The notes: generated by a model not told the origin, from the sequence alone. 21,264 nt of DNA from Pseudomonadota bacterium (GCA_023416335.1 JAEZHY010000002.1:1-21264); one strand, 5' to 3'; positions 8,304 through 17,654 are shown, counted from the stretch's first letter. Program-made: numbers and translations.

Positions 8304-11300
8304 ATGAGTGAGAAGAATGCTTTGAAGCCAGTAACTGGCGCCGTCATGGTTATCGGAGGCGGTATCGCCGGAATGCAGTCAGCTCTCGACCTTGCTGACT
8401 CCGGCTATTACGTCTACCTGGTTGAAAAAGAACCATCCATCGGCGGGGTAATGGCGCAACTCGACAAGACCTTCCCCACCAACGACTGTGCGATGTGAAT
8501 TATCTCCCCCAAGCTGGTCGAGGTCGGCCGGCATCTCAACATCGAGCTTCTGACCCTTTCGGAAGTTCAGGAAGTCACCGGTGATCCGGGGAACTTCACC
8601 GTAAAGCTCCTTCAAAAACCCCGTTTTATCGACATATCCAAATGTACCGGCTGCGGCGAATGCGCCCGGGTCTGCCCTATCGAACGCAAAAACGAATACG
8701 ATATGGAAATGAGCCCCCGCCGCGCGGCATTCCGCAGGTATGCCCAGGCTGTACCCGGCGCCTTCTCGATCGAGAAGCGCGGCACCTCGCCCTGTAAAGC
8801 GACCTGCCCGGCGCACATTTCGGTCCAGGGCTACGTTGCCTTGACAGCCCAGGGCAAGTACCAGGAAGCCCTCAAACTGATCAAGGAAGAAAACCCGCTG
8901 CCCGCGATCTGCGGCCGCGTATGCCACCACCCCTGCGAGGGCGCATGTAAGCGCGGCGAATTCGACGAGCCCATAGCAATCGATTCGATCAAGCGCTTCC
9001 TGGCCGACCAGGACCTTAATTCCGAAACCCGGTACGTTCCCGAGATCAAGGAAAAGAAGAACGAGAAGGTCGCCGTGATCGGTTCCGGTCCGGCAGGTCT
9101 TTCCTGCGCTTACTACCTTGCAATCGAGGGATACTCGGTAACCGTTTTCGAAAAGCTGCCGGTACTCGGCGGAATGCTCACCGTGGGCATTCCTTCCTAC
9201 AGGCTCCCGAAGGATATCATCGAGGCCGAAATCCAGGTCATGCGGGATATGGGCATCGAGTTCAAAACGGGAGTGTCGATCGGCACGGATTTTACCATCT
9301 CTCAACTGAGAAGCCAGGGCTACAAAGCGTTCTTCATGGGCATCGGCGCCCACGAATGCAAAGCTCTCGGAATCCCCGGCGAAGACCTCGAAGGTGTAGT
9401 TCCGGGTGTCGAATACCTGAGAGATATCAGCCTTGGAACGAAGGTTTCCCTCGGTGACCGCGTGGCGGTGATCGGCGGTGGAAACGTCGCGATGGATACG
9501 GTCCGAACGGCTCTCCGGAACGGCTCCAAAAAGCCCTTCATTATTTATCGCCGAAGCGAAGCCGAAATGCCGGCCAATGCGGAAGAGATCCACGAATGCC
9601 GCGAGGAAGGCATCGAGATCATGACCCTCACCAACCCCAGGCGCGTTATCGGTGAGAACGGTCGCGTAAAGGCTGTCGAGTGTGTCAGAATGCAGCTTGG
9701 AGAACCGGATGCGAGCGGCCGCAGGCGGCCGGTAACGATCCCGGGCTCCGAGTTTATCATGGAAGTCGATGCAGTCGTTCCGGCAATCGGCCAGGAATCG
9801 GACTGGGCATGCCTCACCGAAGAATGCGCCTGCAAACTTACCGACTGGGGCACGATGCACGTAGATCCGCTCACCCTGCAGACCCACGACAATGACATCT
9901 TTGCGGGCGGGGATGCGGTAACGGGGCCCAAGACGGTAATCGAGGCGATCGCGGCAGGCAAGCAGGCCGCCATCTCGATCGGACGCTACATTCGCGGCGA
10001 AGACCTCACCGAGGGCCGTGAAAAGGAATGGAACGCGATCCAGCAGGTCTCGACGGAAGGCTACGACAAGATACCGCGGGCCCAGATGCCGGTCCTGACT
10101 CCGGAAATCCGAACCAAAAACTTCGACGAAGTGCAACTCGGTTTCACAGAAGAGCAGGCCCGGGCGGAAGCATCCCGCTGCCTGAGCTGCGGCGTGTGCT
10201 CGGAATGCTATCAGTGCGTCGAAGCCTGTCTGGCAAACGCCGTCGTACATGAAGACCAGCCAAAGAAGCTCGAGGTCAACGTCGGTGCAATCATTGCAGC
10301 GCCCGGCTTCCAGCCTTTCAATCCGTCGAAGTTCGACACCTATGCCTATTCGGAGTTCCCGAACGTGGTGACCTCGATGGAATTCGAGCGCATCCTTTCG
10401 GCTTCCGGTCCTACCCAGGGCCATCTCGTACGCCCCTCGGACCACAAGGAACCTCAGAAAATCGCATGGCTGCAGTGCGTGGGATCGAGAGACATTCAGC
10501 ACTGCGATCACAAGTACTGTTCCGGCGTCTGCTGCATGTACGCCATAAAGGAATCGGTAATTGCCAAGGAGCACGCGGGCGGAAAGCTCGACGCAGCCGT
10601 TTTCTTCATGGATATCAGGACGCACGGCAAGGACTTCGAACGGTACTATAACCGGGCCAAGGATCAGCACGGAGTACGGTTCATTCGCTCCCGCATCCAC
10701 AGTGTCGATCCGGTACCGGGCTCGGATGACCTCGAGCTCAATTACGTAACTGAAGACGGCACCATAGAGAGTGAAAAATTCGATATGGTCGTTCTCTCGG
10801 TCGGCTTCGAGGCTTCCGAATCCGCCAAGGATCTTGCCAAACGGCTCGATCTCAAATTGAACGACAACAACTTCAGCGAAACATCCTCCTTCGATCCGGT
10901 TGCCGGCAGCAAGCCGGGGATCTTTGTCTGCGGTGCATTCCAGTCGCCCAAGGACATTCCTCAATCGGTTATGGAAGCGAGCGCTGCCGCGTCGGCGGCA
11001 GGGAGTTTCCTCGCCGATTCCCGGGGCACCCTTGTCAAAGAGAAGGTGGTTCCGCCCCAGGTCAATGTGGTCGGCGAGCGGCCGAGGATCGGCGTGTTTG
11101 TCTGCAACTGCGGTATAAACATCGGCGGCGTGGTGGACGTCAAGAGCGTTCGAGATTACGCCAGGTCTCTGCCCTACGTCGAATATGTCGCGGATAACCT
11201 TTATACATGCTCGCAGGATACCCAGACTGCAATGCAGAACCTGATCAAGGAGAACAACCTGAACAGGATCGTGGTTGCAGCCTGTACGCCGCGGACCCAT

Positions 11301-12737
11301 GAGTCTCTTTTCCAGGAGACCCTGGCCGAGGCAGGTTTGAATAAGTACCTGTTCGAAATGGCGAATATCCGTAACCACGATTCCTGGGTACATAATACGA
11401 CCCCGGAACTGGCAACTGCAAAGGCCAAGGACCTGGTCCGCATGGCCGTCTCCAAGGTGGCCCTGCTGGAGCCGCTCCAGGAACCCGAACTCCAGGTAAA
11501 CCAGAAGGCGGTCGTAATTGGCGGCGGCATTTCCGGTATGGTTGCGGCCAAAGAAATCGCCGACAAGGGTTACCCCGTCCATCTGATCGAACAGAGCGAC
11601 AGGCTTGGCGGTCAGGCCCTCAAACTCTACAAGACGTGGCGTGGAGAAGAGATCCAGTCGAAGATAACGAAACTGGCTGAAGAAGTTAAGAAACATCCAA
11701 ACATCACCCTCCACCTCTCAACCAGACTGTTGAACGTCGAAGGTTTTGTCGGCAACTTCAAGACGACTGTTCAGAACGGCGGAGACCCGCAGGTGATCGA
11801 GCACGGCGTGGCTGTGATCGCAACCGGCGGTAAGCAGTACGAGCCAAACGAGTACGGGTATGGAACCGACCTGAGAATCCTCACCCACCTGCAGCTCGAC
11901 CGCCTGTTCATGGATAACGACCCGAGGTTGAAGAGCATCAACTCGGCCGCGTTCATCCAGTGCGTCGGCTCCCGTGAACCCAACCGTCCATACTGCAGCC
12001 GGGTTTGCTGTACGCACTCGCTCGAGAGCGCCCTCCAGTTGAAGAAGCTGAACCCGGAAATGGACGTCTATGTTCTCTACCGCGATCTCCGTTCTTACGG
12101 AGAACGCGAGTCGCTTTACCAGGAAGCGCGCAAGGCGGGTGTTCTTTTCATCCGCTTTGCCGTCGATAATAAGCCCAAGGTGAGGAAGGTCCAGGGGAGA
12201 ATCCAGGTGACGGTTACCGATCACGTTCTCCGCAGGCCGATAACTCTGACCCCCGATCTGGTCACCCTCTCGACGGCCATCCAGCCGAACGAGACCGAAG
12301 AGTTGGGCCAGTTCTTCAAGGTCCCGGTCAACGAGGACGGCTTCTTCATCGAAGCGCATGCGAAGTTGCGACCCGTTGATTTTGCTACGGACGGCGTTTT
12401 CCTGTGCGGCCTTGCCCACTATCCGAAGCCCATCGACGAGAGCATCGCACAGGCGCAGGCCGCTGCATCCAGGGCCGCCACCATTCTGGCAAAGCAGACC
12501 ATTCATTTTGCCGGAACGGTTGCCTACACCAACCAGTTGGATTGCAGCGCGTGCGCGACCTGCGTGAATATATGCCCGTACTCCGCTCCCGGTTGGAACC
12601 AGAAGAGCGGAAAGGCGGAAATCAATCCGGCTCTCTGCAAGGGCTGCGGTCTGTGCGTCGCATCCTGCCGCTCCGGCGCTGTCAAGCTCCGCGGCTTCGA
12701 TGATGCCCAGATCTACAGCATGATCGACAGCATCTAA
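8304..12737 (+). CDS. hdrA: Selenocysteine-containing HdrA, tandem, with NfnB/GltD-like insert
   Basis: This encodes the flavin-binding subunit of a cytoplasmic heterodisulfide reductase complex, read as 1477 residues with TGA at 8496-8498 decoded as Sec65. Order: FAD motif VIGGGIAGM (about 16-24); TNDCAM-Sec, where homologues have Cys; ferredoxin motif C114-x2-C-x2-C-x3-C; an NfnB/GltD-like part (about 160-590) with CKATCP and [13 protein letters not shown] clusters and two Rossmann motifs (VIGSGPAG near 260, VIGGGNVAM near 390); the rest of the first HdrA core (CVGSRD, CSGVCC near 725-750); then a second HdrA half with [13 protein letters not shown] (about 931), FAD motif VIGGGISGM (about 1070), another CVGSRE/CSRVCC pair, and two C-terminal 4Fe-4S motifs (from C1414 and C1445). 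Usual HdrA is about 650 residues. Start: AGGAGTG at 8290-8296. It probably performs flavin-based electron bifurcation; which flavin does so is unknown. Confidence 0.9.
8496..8532 (+). promoter_or_regulatory. Sec-UGA codon and SECIS hairpin in hdrA
   Basis: The in-frame TGA is 8496-8498. An 8-bp continuous stem follows, GCTGGTCG (8513-8520) with CGGCCGGC (8525-8532), including two U-G pairs, closing an AGGU tetraloop (8521-8524). The loop begins after 22 intervening bases, inside the spacing reported for bacterial SECIS elements, and contains the GGU that SelB recognises in E. coli fdhF. The hairpin lies within the reading frame and encodes conserved HdrA residues (KLVEVGRH), as bacterial SECIS elements must. 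Confidence 0.88.
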
Positions 12738-12821
12738 ACAAGCGGGCCGAAAAGGCAGCCGATGGCGGAGCGATCCGCCTCGGCCGCCCGGCTTTGTATA
12801 TCTCAAGCGGGAGAAAACAAA

Positions 12822-13256
12822 ATGTCCGAATGGGAACCGAAGATAGTCGCTTTCCTGTGTAACTGGTGCTCTTACGGCGCGGCGGACCTCGCCGGCGTCA
12901 GCCGGTTCCAGTACCCGGCAAATATCAGGATCATCCGCGTGCCGTGCTCCGGCCGGATCAATCCGAAATTCATCCTGGCAGCTCTCAGGCATGGGGCAGA
13001 CGGGATCTGGGTTTCGGGATGCCATCCCGGAGACTGCCATTATATAGAAGGCAACCTTTACGCGCGGCGCAAATTCGCCCTTCTAAAAAGCCAGCTCGAA
13101 TACACCGGCATGATCGAACCGGGCCGTCTGCACTTTTCCTGGATTTCTTCTGCCGAGGCCACCAAGTTCGCCGAAATGGCCCGCAAGGTGGTGGAATCGG
13201 TAAAGGCGGCGGGACCTGCGCAGCACTTTATCAAGAAAAGAGCAGAGGTGGCATAG
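12822..13256 (+). CDS. MvhD/FlxD-like iron-sulfur subunit
   Basis: This encodes a 144-residue protein of the MvhD/FrhD family, the small 2Fe-2S subunit that brings electrons from hydrogenase, formate dehydrogenase or Flx modules to HdrA. The family's cysteines are seen: CNWC near residues 12-15 in the opening FLCNWCSYGAADLAG, a Cys in VPCSGRI, and two in SGCHPGDCHY. Some homologues have selenocysteine here; this one has only Cys codons. The frame is open 20 codons further upstream, but the ATG at 12822 is preceded by a GGGAG site and starts with the usual short N-terminus. Its stop is directly followed by the next ATG (TAG-ATG), showing tight coupling. In the Flx-Hdr arrangement this is the FlxD position. 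Confidence 0.92.
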   Translation: MSEWEPKIVAFLCNWCSYGAADLAGVSRFQYPANIRIIRVPCSGRINPKFILAALRHGADGIWVSGCHPGDCHYIEGNLYARRKFALLKSQLEYTGMIEPGRLHFSWISSAEATKFAEMARKVVESVKAAGPAQHFIKKRAEVA

Positions 13257-14204
13257 ATGCAAGCATATACTGAAAAGATCAGAGAAGCGGCAAAGAGGCT
13301 GCTTTCAGAAAAACGTGTGGACGGAGTCATCGGATTCCGCAAAGGCACGCTTCCGTTCATGAACGAGCCGTTCCTGGCAAAGACCCCGGAACAGGCCGCG
13401 CAGCTGGTCTGGGACGGAAACTGCGGCGTAAATCTCTCCAACTATCTACCCAAGAGAACCGACCGCATTGCAATCGTCGCAAAGGGATGCGATTCCCGGA
13501 ACATCGTGGTCCAGATTCTGGAGAATCAGATCAAGCGCGAACAGCTCTACATACTCGGCGTACCCTGCGAGGGAATGACCGACAAGCGCCGGATCCAGGA
13601 CGAACTCAACGGCCGGGAAGCCCTCCGGGCCGAGGAGAACGGCGATAAGATCCACATTGCCGGAGACGGATTCGAGCAGGTCCTTAACCGTGCCGACTAC
13701 ATCCAGGAAAACTGCGCGATCTGCGCACACCGCAACCCGGTAATTGTCGACGAAATGATGGGCGAACCGGTGCAGGAGCAGGAAGTCGATCGCTACGAAG
13801 ACATCAGGCGAATCGAAGCAATGCTGCCTGAAGAAAAACGGCAGCATTTCGATAAGCTCATCGAGCCGTGCATTCGCTGCTATGCCTGCCGGAACGCCTG
13901 CCCCGGATGTTTCTGCCCGACCTGCTTTGTCGACGAAGCGAAACCGCAATGGCTCGGCAAGACCACCGATCCGACTGATACCCGCACTTTCCACTTCTTG
14001 CGAGCCTTCCACCTGGCCGGACGCTGTACCGACTGCGGGTCGTGTGAGCGCGCCTGCCCCGTCGGCATCAAAGTTCGCCAGTTCACCAAGAAGCTGGAAA
14101 AAGAAGTCAAGGAACTCTACGGCTATGAAGCAGGCCTTATTCAGGATCAGCGGCCTCCGCTCGACACTCACCGACCGGACGATCCCGAACCGTTCCTGGG
14201 ATAA
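13257..14204 (+). CDS. FrhB/FdhB-like 4Fe-4S subunit (FlxC-type)
   Basis: This encodes a 315-residue iron-sulfur protein. The first 150 residues resemble the F420-hydrogenase/formate-dehydrogenase beta-type family (RKGTLPF..NEPFLAKT, VAKGCDSRNIV, VPCEGM). A CAIC pair lies near residue 156, then two cluster regions: CIRCYACRNACPGCFCPTC (about 205-223) and CTDCGSCERACP (about 258-269). It probably wires electrons between the FAD/NAD subunit and the MvhD-like protein. By position and content it matches the FlxC-type subunit of Flx-Hdr complexes; assigning the letter is from context and not certain. AGAGGTGG in the end of the preceding gene can serve as ribosome binding site. Confidence 0.85.
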   Translation: MQAYTEKIREAAKRLLSEKRVDGVIGFRKGTLPFMNEPFLAKTPEQAAQLVWDGNCGVNLSNYLPKRTDRIAIVAKGCDSRNIVVQILENQIKREQLYILGVPCEGMTDKRRIQDELNGREALRAEENGDKIHIAGDGFEQVLNRADYIQENCAICAHRNPVIVDEMMGEPVQEQEVDRYEDIRRIEAMLPEEKRQHFDKLIEPCIRCYACRNACPGCFCPTCFVDEAKPQWLGKTTDPTDTRTFHFLRAFHLAGRCTDCGSCERACPVGIKVRQFTKKLEKEVKELYGYEAGLIQDQRPPLDTHRPDDPEPFLG

Positions 14205-14278
14205 GCGGCCAGCCGGTGCGGAAAAGATCGATCCCCCGTCACGGCGGGGAGGTCATGACAGATAAGAAGGGACTATCA

Positions 14279-15334
14279 ATGTCTGACATTTACATCGCGA
14301 AAGGAAACTTTCCCGGAATAATAGAGCGGTTGATGGGTCGGTACCGGGTTTTTGCGCCGGTCAAGAACGGCCGCTATCACGAATTCGCTCCACTCAAAAC
14401 CGCGGGCGATGCGGACCTTGGCTTCAAGAACACCCGCCTGTCGCCCAAGGGACTTTTCCATCCCCAGGCCGAACGGATGTTCGAGTACAGCCTGGCCAAG
14501 GACGATCCGCAGGCCGGCATCCTGAAAGAGGCATCCAAGGATTTTTCACCACGGGTCATTCTGGGCATCAGGCCCTGCGACGCTAAAGCCTTTCAGCTCG
14601 ACGACGCCAACTTCAACACCACGGGCATCAAAGATCCCTGGTGGGTCAGGAGACGCGAAGCATCGACGATGATCGGCCTGGCCTGCAACACACCGTGTTC
14701 GACCTGCTTCTGCACGTCGATGGGAACCGGTCCGTTCGATACGGCGGGTCTCGACGTCCTGCTCACCGATACCGGCGACGGCTATATGGCGAAGGTCCTG
14801 ACCGAGAAGGGCAAGAATGTCCTGGGAATCACCGAAGGCTGGACATCGGCCTCCAGTGAGGTTCAGGCGAAGGTCGACGGCCTGAAGAAGTCCGCCGAAG
14901 GAAGCATCGGGAAGGCTTTCGATCCGGCTCCGATAGCTCAGAGAGATATGCTCGAACTCTTCAATTCGTCCATTTGGGACGAGGTCCAGTTTGCATGCAT
15001 CAACTGCGGGACCTGCACCTTCGTGTGCCCCACCTGCTGGTGCTTCGATATTCAGGACGAGAACTCCGGCGAGAAGGGCGACCGGCTCCGGCTGTGGGAT
15101 TCCTGCATGTTCCCGCTGTTCACCCTGCACGGCTCCGGACACAATCCGCGCAGCCAGAAGACGCAGCGTGTGCGCCAGCGCTTCATGCACAAGCTGAAAT
15201 ACTACCAGGACAAGTATAGCAGCGGTTCGGCCTGCGTAGGCTGCGGCCGGTGCGTACAGGCCTGCCCCGTCAATATCGACATCAGGCAAGTCGGCCGCCA
15301 GATGGCGTCCCCCAGTTGTTCGTGTCCGGCCTAG
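14279..15334 (+). CDS. HydB/AsrA-like 4Fe-4S subunit (FlxB-type)
   Basis: This encodes a 351-residue protein related to sulfhydrogenase beta subunits (HydB) and anaerobic sulfite reductase subunit A (AsrA). Seen are IRPCDAKAFQ near residue 100, ACNTPCSTCFCTSMGTGP near 135-152, and two ferredoxin motifs, CINCGTCTFVCP (about 239-250) and CVGCGRCVQACP (about 319-330). Such subunits pass electrons from a flavin/NAD(P)H subunit, here the next gene. The start at 14279 gives the family-like MSDIYIAKG and has GAAGGG eight bases before it. An ATG at 14255, only two bases after GGGGAGG, and one at 14216 are alternatives. It ends shortly before the flxA-like gene. Confidence 0.87.
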   Translation: MSDIYIAKGNFPGIIERLMGRYRVFAPVKNGRYHEFAPLKTAGDADLGFKNTRLSPKGLFHPQAERMFEYSLAKDDPQAGILKEASKDFSPRVILGIRPCDAKAFQLDDANFNTTGIKDPWWVRRREASTMIGLACNTPCSTCFCTSMGTGPFDTAGLDVLLTDTGDGYMAKVLTEKGKNVLGITEGWTSASSEVQAKVDGLKKSAEGSIGKAFDPAPIAQRDMLELFNSSIWDEVQFACINCGTCTFVCPTCWCFDIQDENSGEKGDRLRLWDSCMFPLFTLHGSGHNPRSQKTQRVRQRFMHKLKYYQDKYSSGSACVGCGRCVQACPVNIDIRQVGRQMASPSCSCPA

Positions 15335-15361
15335 AGCCGCTTCGCTAATGGAGGAAATAAG

Positions 15362-16204
15362 GTGAACAACCCTTACCTGCCTTATCCGGTCCGAATCGAT
15401 TCCGTCATTACGGAAACGGAAGATCGTAATTTAAAAACATTCAAGCTCGTTTTTCTCAACCCGGAAGACGAAGCCAAGTTCGCATACAATCCCGGTCAGT
15501 TTGCCATCCTCTCGGTTGCGGGTCAGGGCGAAATCCCCATCGGTATCGCCACCTCCCCCACCGAAAAGGGCTTCATTAAATTCACGGTGAACAAGGTCGG
15601 AAAGGTTACCCAGTACCTGCACAACATGAAGCCCGGAGACGTCATGGGCGTCCGCGGCCCCATGGGCAACTGGTATCCGTGGGATACGCTCGAAGGGAAA
15701 AACATCGTGATCATCGGCGGCGGTTTTGCCTTCACGACCCTGCGTTCCTCGATCGTTTACATGCTCGACCCGAAGAATCGCTCCAAGTACGGAAAAATAG
15801 ATGTCGTATACGGCGCGCGCTTCCCCGGCCTGCTCCTCTACAAGGACGAACTTGCGGAATGGGAACGCCGGTCCGATATCAATATGCATATCACCGTGGA
15901 CAGCACGAACGACCCGAACTGGAAATACAATGTCGGGTTCGTACCGGCGGTAACGAAGCAGAAGGCGCCGAGTGCCGAGAACTCATACGCGATCATTTGC
16001 GGCCCCCCGATAATGATCAAGTTCACCCTGCCCGTTCTAACAGAGCTGGGTTTCCCGCCCGAACGCATCATCTCTAGCCTCGAAATGCGCATGAAGTGCG
16101 GGATCGGTATATGCGGCCGGTGTAATCTCGGGACCGAATACGTTTGCAAGGACGGCCCGGTGTTCACACTGGAAAAGCTGTCTAAACTTCCCAACGAGTA
16201 TTAA
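15362..16204 (+). CDS. FAD/NAD(P)-binding oxidoreductase subunit (FlxA/HydG-type)
   Basis: This encodes a 280-residue electron-entry subunit of the HydG/AsrB/PyrK type. The N-terminal flavin barrel contains NPGQFAILSV and the PTEKGFIKFTVNKVG region. The NAD(P) half starts with IVIIGGGFAFTTLRS (about 117-131) and ends with ICGPPIMIKFT. A C-terminal 2Fe-2S site is CGIGICGRC plus a Cys eight residues later (C-x4-C-x2-C-x7-C). It should oxidise NADH or NADPH and feed the Flx iron-sulfur subunits. The GTG start is supported by GGAGG about six bases upstream. A paralogue with the same cysteine pattern lies at the window's right end. It is the FlxA position of the cluster. Confidence 0.92.
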   Translation: MNNPYLPYPVRIDSVITETEDRNLKTFKLVFLNPEDEAKFAYNPGQFAILSVAGQGEIPIGIATSPTEKGFIKFTVNKVGKVTQYLHNMKPGDVMGVRGPMGNWYPWDTLEGKNIVIIGGGFAFTTLRSSIVYMLDPKNRSKYGKIDVVYGARFPGLLLYKDELAEWERRSDINMHITVDSTNDPNWKYNVGFVPAVTKQKAPSAENSYAIICGPPIMIKFTLPVLTELGFPPERIISSLEMRMKCGIGICGRCNLGTEYVCKDGPVFTLEKLSKLPNEY

Positions 16205-16362
16205 TGTGAACGGAGCGATTGCATTTTTGCGGGTTTCGAGCTATTGTGCAAATTCACCGAGCAAGATGAACAATCATCTCCCCCCGCGATTTTGCGATCG
16301 AGACTCCTATAGCTTCTGTTTCCAAGGCTCACAGGCATTAGAGAACACTTAGGAGAAAAAAG

Positions 16363-17589
16363 ATGGAGCCATTGTTACTGACGAAGCGTGATAAGCGCAA
16401 ACTGGCGACCCAGCACGCCGACCTGTGCCTCACCTGCGGCACCTGCGCCGGCGGGTGCCCGGTTACGGGCGTCGACGGGCTGGATGTTCGCAAATGTGTG
16501 CGCCTGACTCTCCTGGGGATGGATCAGGAAGTCATCGACTCCAGGTTCCCCTGGATCTGCACCCTTTGCGGCCGTTGTGAGCACGCATGCCCCATGGGAA
16601 TCGACCTGGTCGCAATGCTGCGTTCAGCCAGGGGTAAGAGAGCAAGGGACAAAGTCCCCGGCGTTCTGCACAAGGGCGTTATGATGTGCCTGAAGACAGG
16701 GAACAACGTCGGCATTCCCAAGGAAGACTTCCTCTACCTTTTGGAAGACCTCGGGTCCGAACTCGCCGAAGAGCTTCCGGGATTCGAAGTTCCCGTTGAC
16801 AAGAAAGGCGCAAAATACCTCTTCACCATCAATTCCAAGGAACCCTTCGCGGAGCCTGAGGACATGATGTACTGGTGGCGCATTCTGCACGCCGCCGACG
16901 AATCCTGGACCGTTGCCTCCGAGAACTGGGAAGGCGTCAACTGGGGTCTCTTTACCGGCGACGACGAATCGATGAAGATTGTCGTCGGGCGCATCGTGGA
17001 GAATTACAAGAAACTCGAGTGCGAGTATCTTGTGCTACCCGAGTGAGGGCATGCATACTATGCGACCAGGCTTGGTCTGCAAAAATGGTTTGCCAACGAA
17101 AACATCAAGTTCGTCAGCATTCACGACCTGCTGAAAATGTATATCGAAGAAGGTCGGATAAAGATCGACAAGTCCAAACACCACGAACTGACCACTTACC
17201 ACGATCCGTGCAACTACGGCCGTAAGGGTGAGCGCATGTTCGGCCACGGCTACTACGAGGAACCCAGATGGGTTACTCAGCAGTGCTGCGAGAATTATGT
17301 TGAAATGTACCCCAACCGCGTCAACAATTTCTGCTGCGGGGCAGGCGGCGGCGCATGGGCAGCTCCGTACGTGGAAGAGCGCATCTTCTACGGACGCGTC
17401 AAAGCCAAGCAGATCAAGGACACCGGCGCAAAACTCCTTATCGCGCCGTGCCATAACTGCCGCGACCAGATAATGAAGAGCCTCCGCAAGGAATACGATT
17501 TCATGGACGTGGAGGTAAAATACCTCTGGGAGCTTGTAGCGGACTCCCTCATTATCGAACCTCGTGAGGTAGAGTCGGAAGAGGAATAA
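16363..17589 (+). CDS. Selenocysteine-containing HdrC-HdrB fusion
   Basis: This encodes a 408-residue disulfide-active Hdr subunit, read with TGA at 17044-17046 as Sec228. The HdrC-like part has two 4Fe-4S motifs, CLTCGTCAGGCP (about 22-33) and CTLCGRCEHACP (about 66-77). A middle domain without cysteine clusters follows, ending EYLVLPE-Sec-GHAYYA, where relatives have ECGHA. The HdrB-like end has one CCG domain: DPC (about 284), FCCG (about 325) and PCHNC (about 364-368). Usual HdrB has two full CCG domains, so the first seems reduced to the Sec site. Without recoding the gene would split into 227- and 150-residue pieces that share one frame. TTAGGAG precedes the ATG. The 158-base gap to flxA may hold an internal promoter, not identified. 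The heterodisulfide partner is unknown; DsrC is the usual proposal in sulfate reducers. Confidence 0.88.
17044..17081 (+). promoter_or_regulatory. Sec-UGA codon and SECIS hairpin in hdrCB fusion
   Basis: The in-frame TGA is 17044-17046. A stem follows: TGC (17061-17063) plus GACCA (17064-17068), pairing with TGGTC (17073-17077) and GCA (17079-17081), with one bulged T at 17078. The loop is GGCT (17069-17072). The loop starts after 22 intervening bases, exactly as in hdrA. The bulged U and G-rich apical loop recall the E. coli fdhF SECIS, though the bulge here is on the 3' side. Confidence 0.85.
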
Positions 17590-17616
17590 CGGACAAATTC
17601 CATTTTCCATTTGATT

Positions 17617-17654
17617 AGCCCCAGAATCACGTTTATCGTGTGAATGGGGCTTTT
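17617..17654 (+). terminator. Intrinsic terminator of the hdr-flx operon
   Basis: AGCCCCA (17617-17623) pairs with TGGGGCT (17645-17651), with an inner CACG/CGTG stem (17628-17631 with 17637-17640), followed by TTTTCTCGTTTT. It lies 28 bases after the hdrCB stop and so closes the operon. It also argues that the next gene starts at 17701 and not at the ATG inside this hairpin (17644). Confidence 0.88.

Noticed and set aside
8304..8498. hdrA as a pseudogene broken by a nonsense mutation
   Set aside because: There is no other damage over 4.4 kb, the TGA lies exactly at a conserved Cys site, and a SECIS-like hairpin with correct spacing follows. Selenocysteine explains this better.
8379..11714. 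A 1111-residue open frame on the minus strand opposite hdrA
   Set aside because: It overlaps hdrA completely, has no recognisable domain, and such long antisense frames follow from the GC-rich codon use of hdrA. The plus-strand product is clearly a real HdrA.
12738..12821. Longer N-terminus for the MvhD-like protein from 12762
   Set aside because: The extra 20 residues do not resemble the family and a good ribosome binding site stands before the ATG at 12822.
11718..13040. A 440-residue minus-strand open frame across the hdrA end and mvhD
   Set aside because: Antisense shadow of two well-supported genes, with no family features.
17044..17136. A stop followed by a separate hdrB starting at 17137
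   Set aside because: The 30 codons between are in the same frame and encode conserved family sequence (GHAYYATRLG and on), and no ribosome binding site precedes the ATG at 17137.
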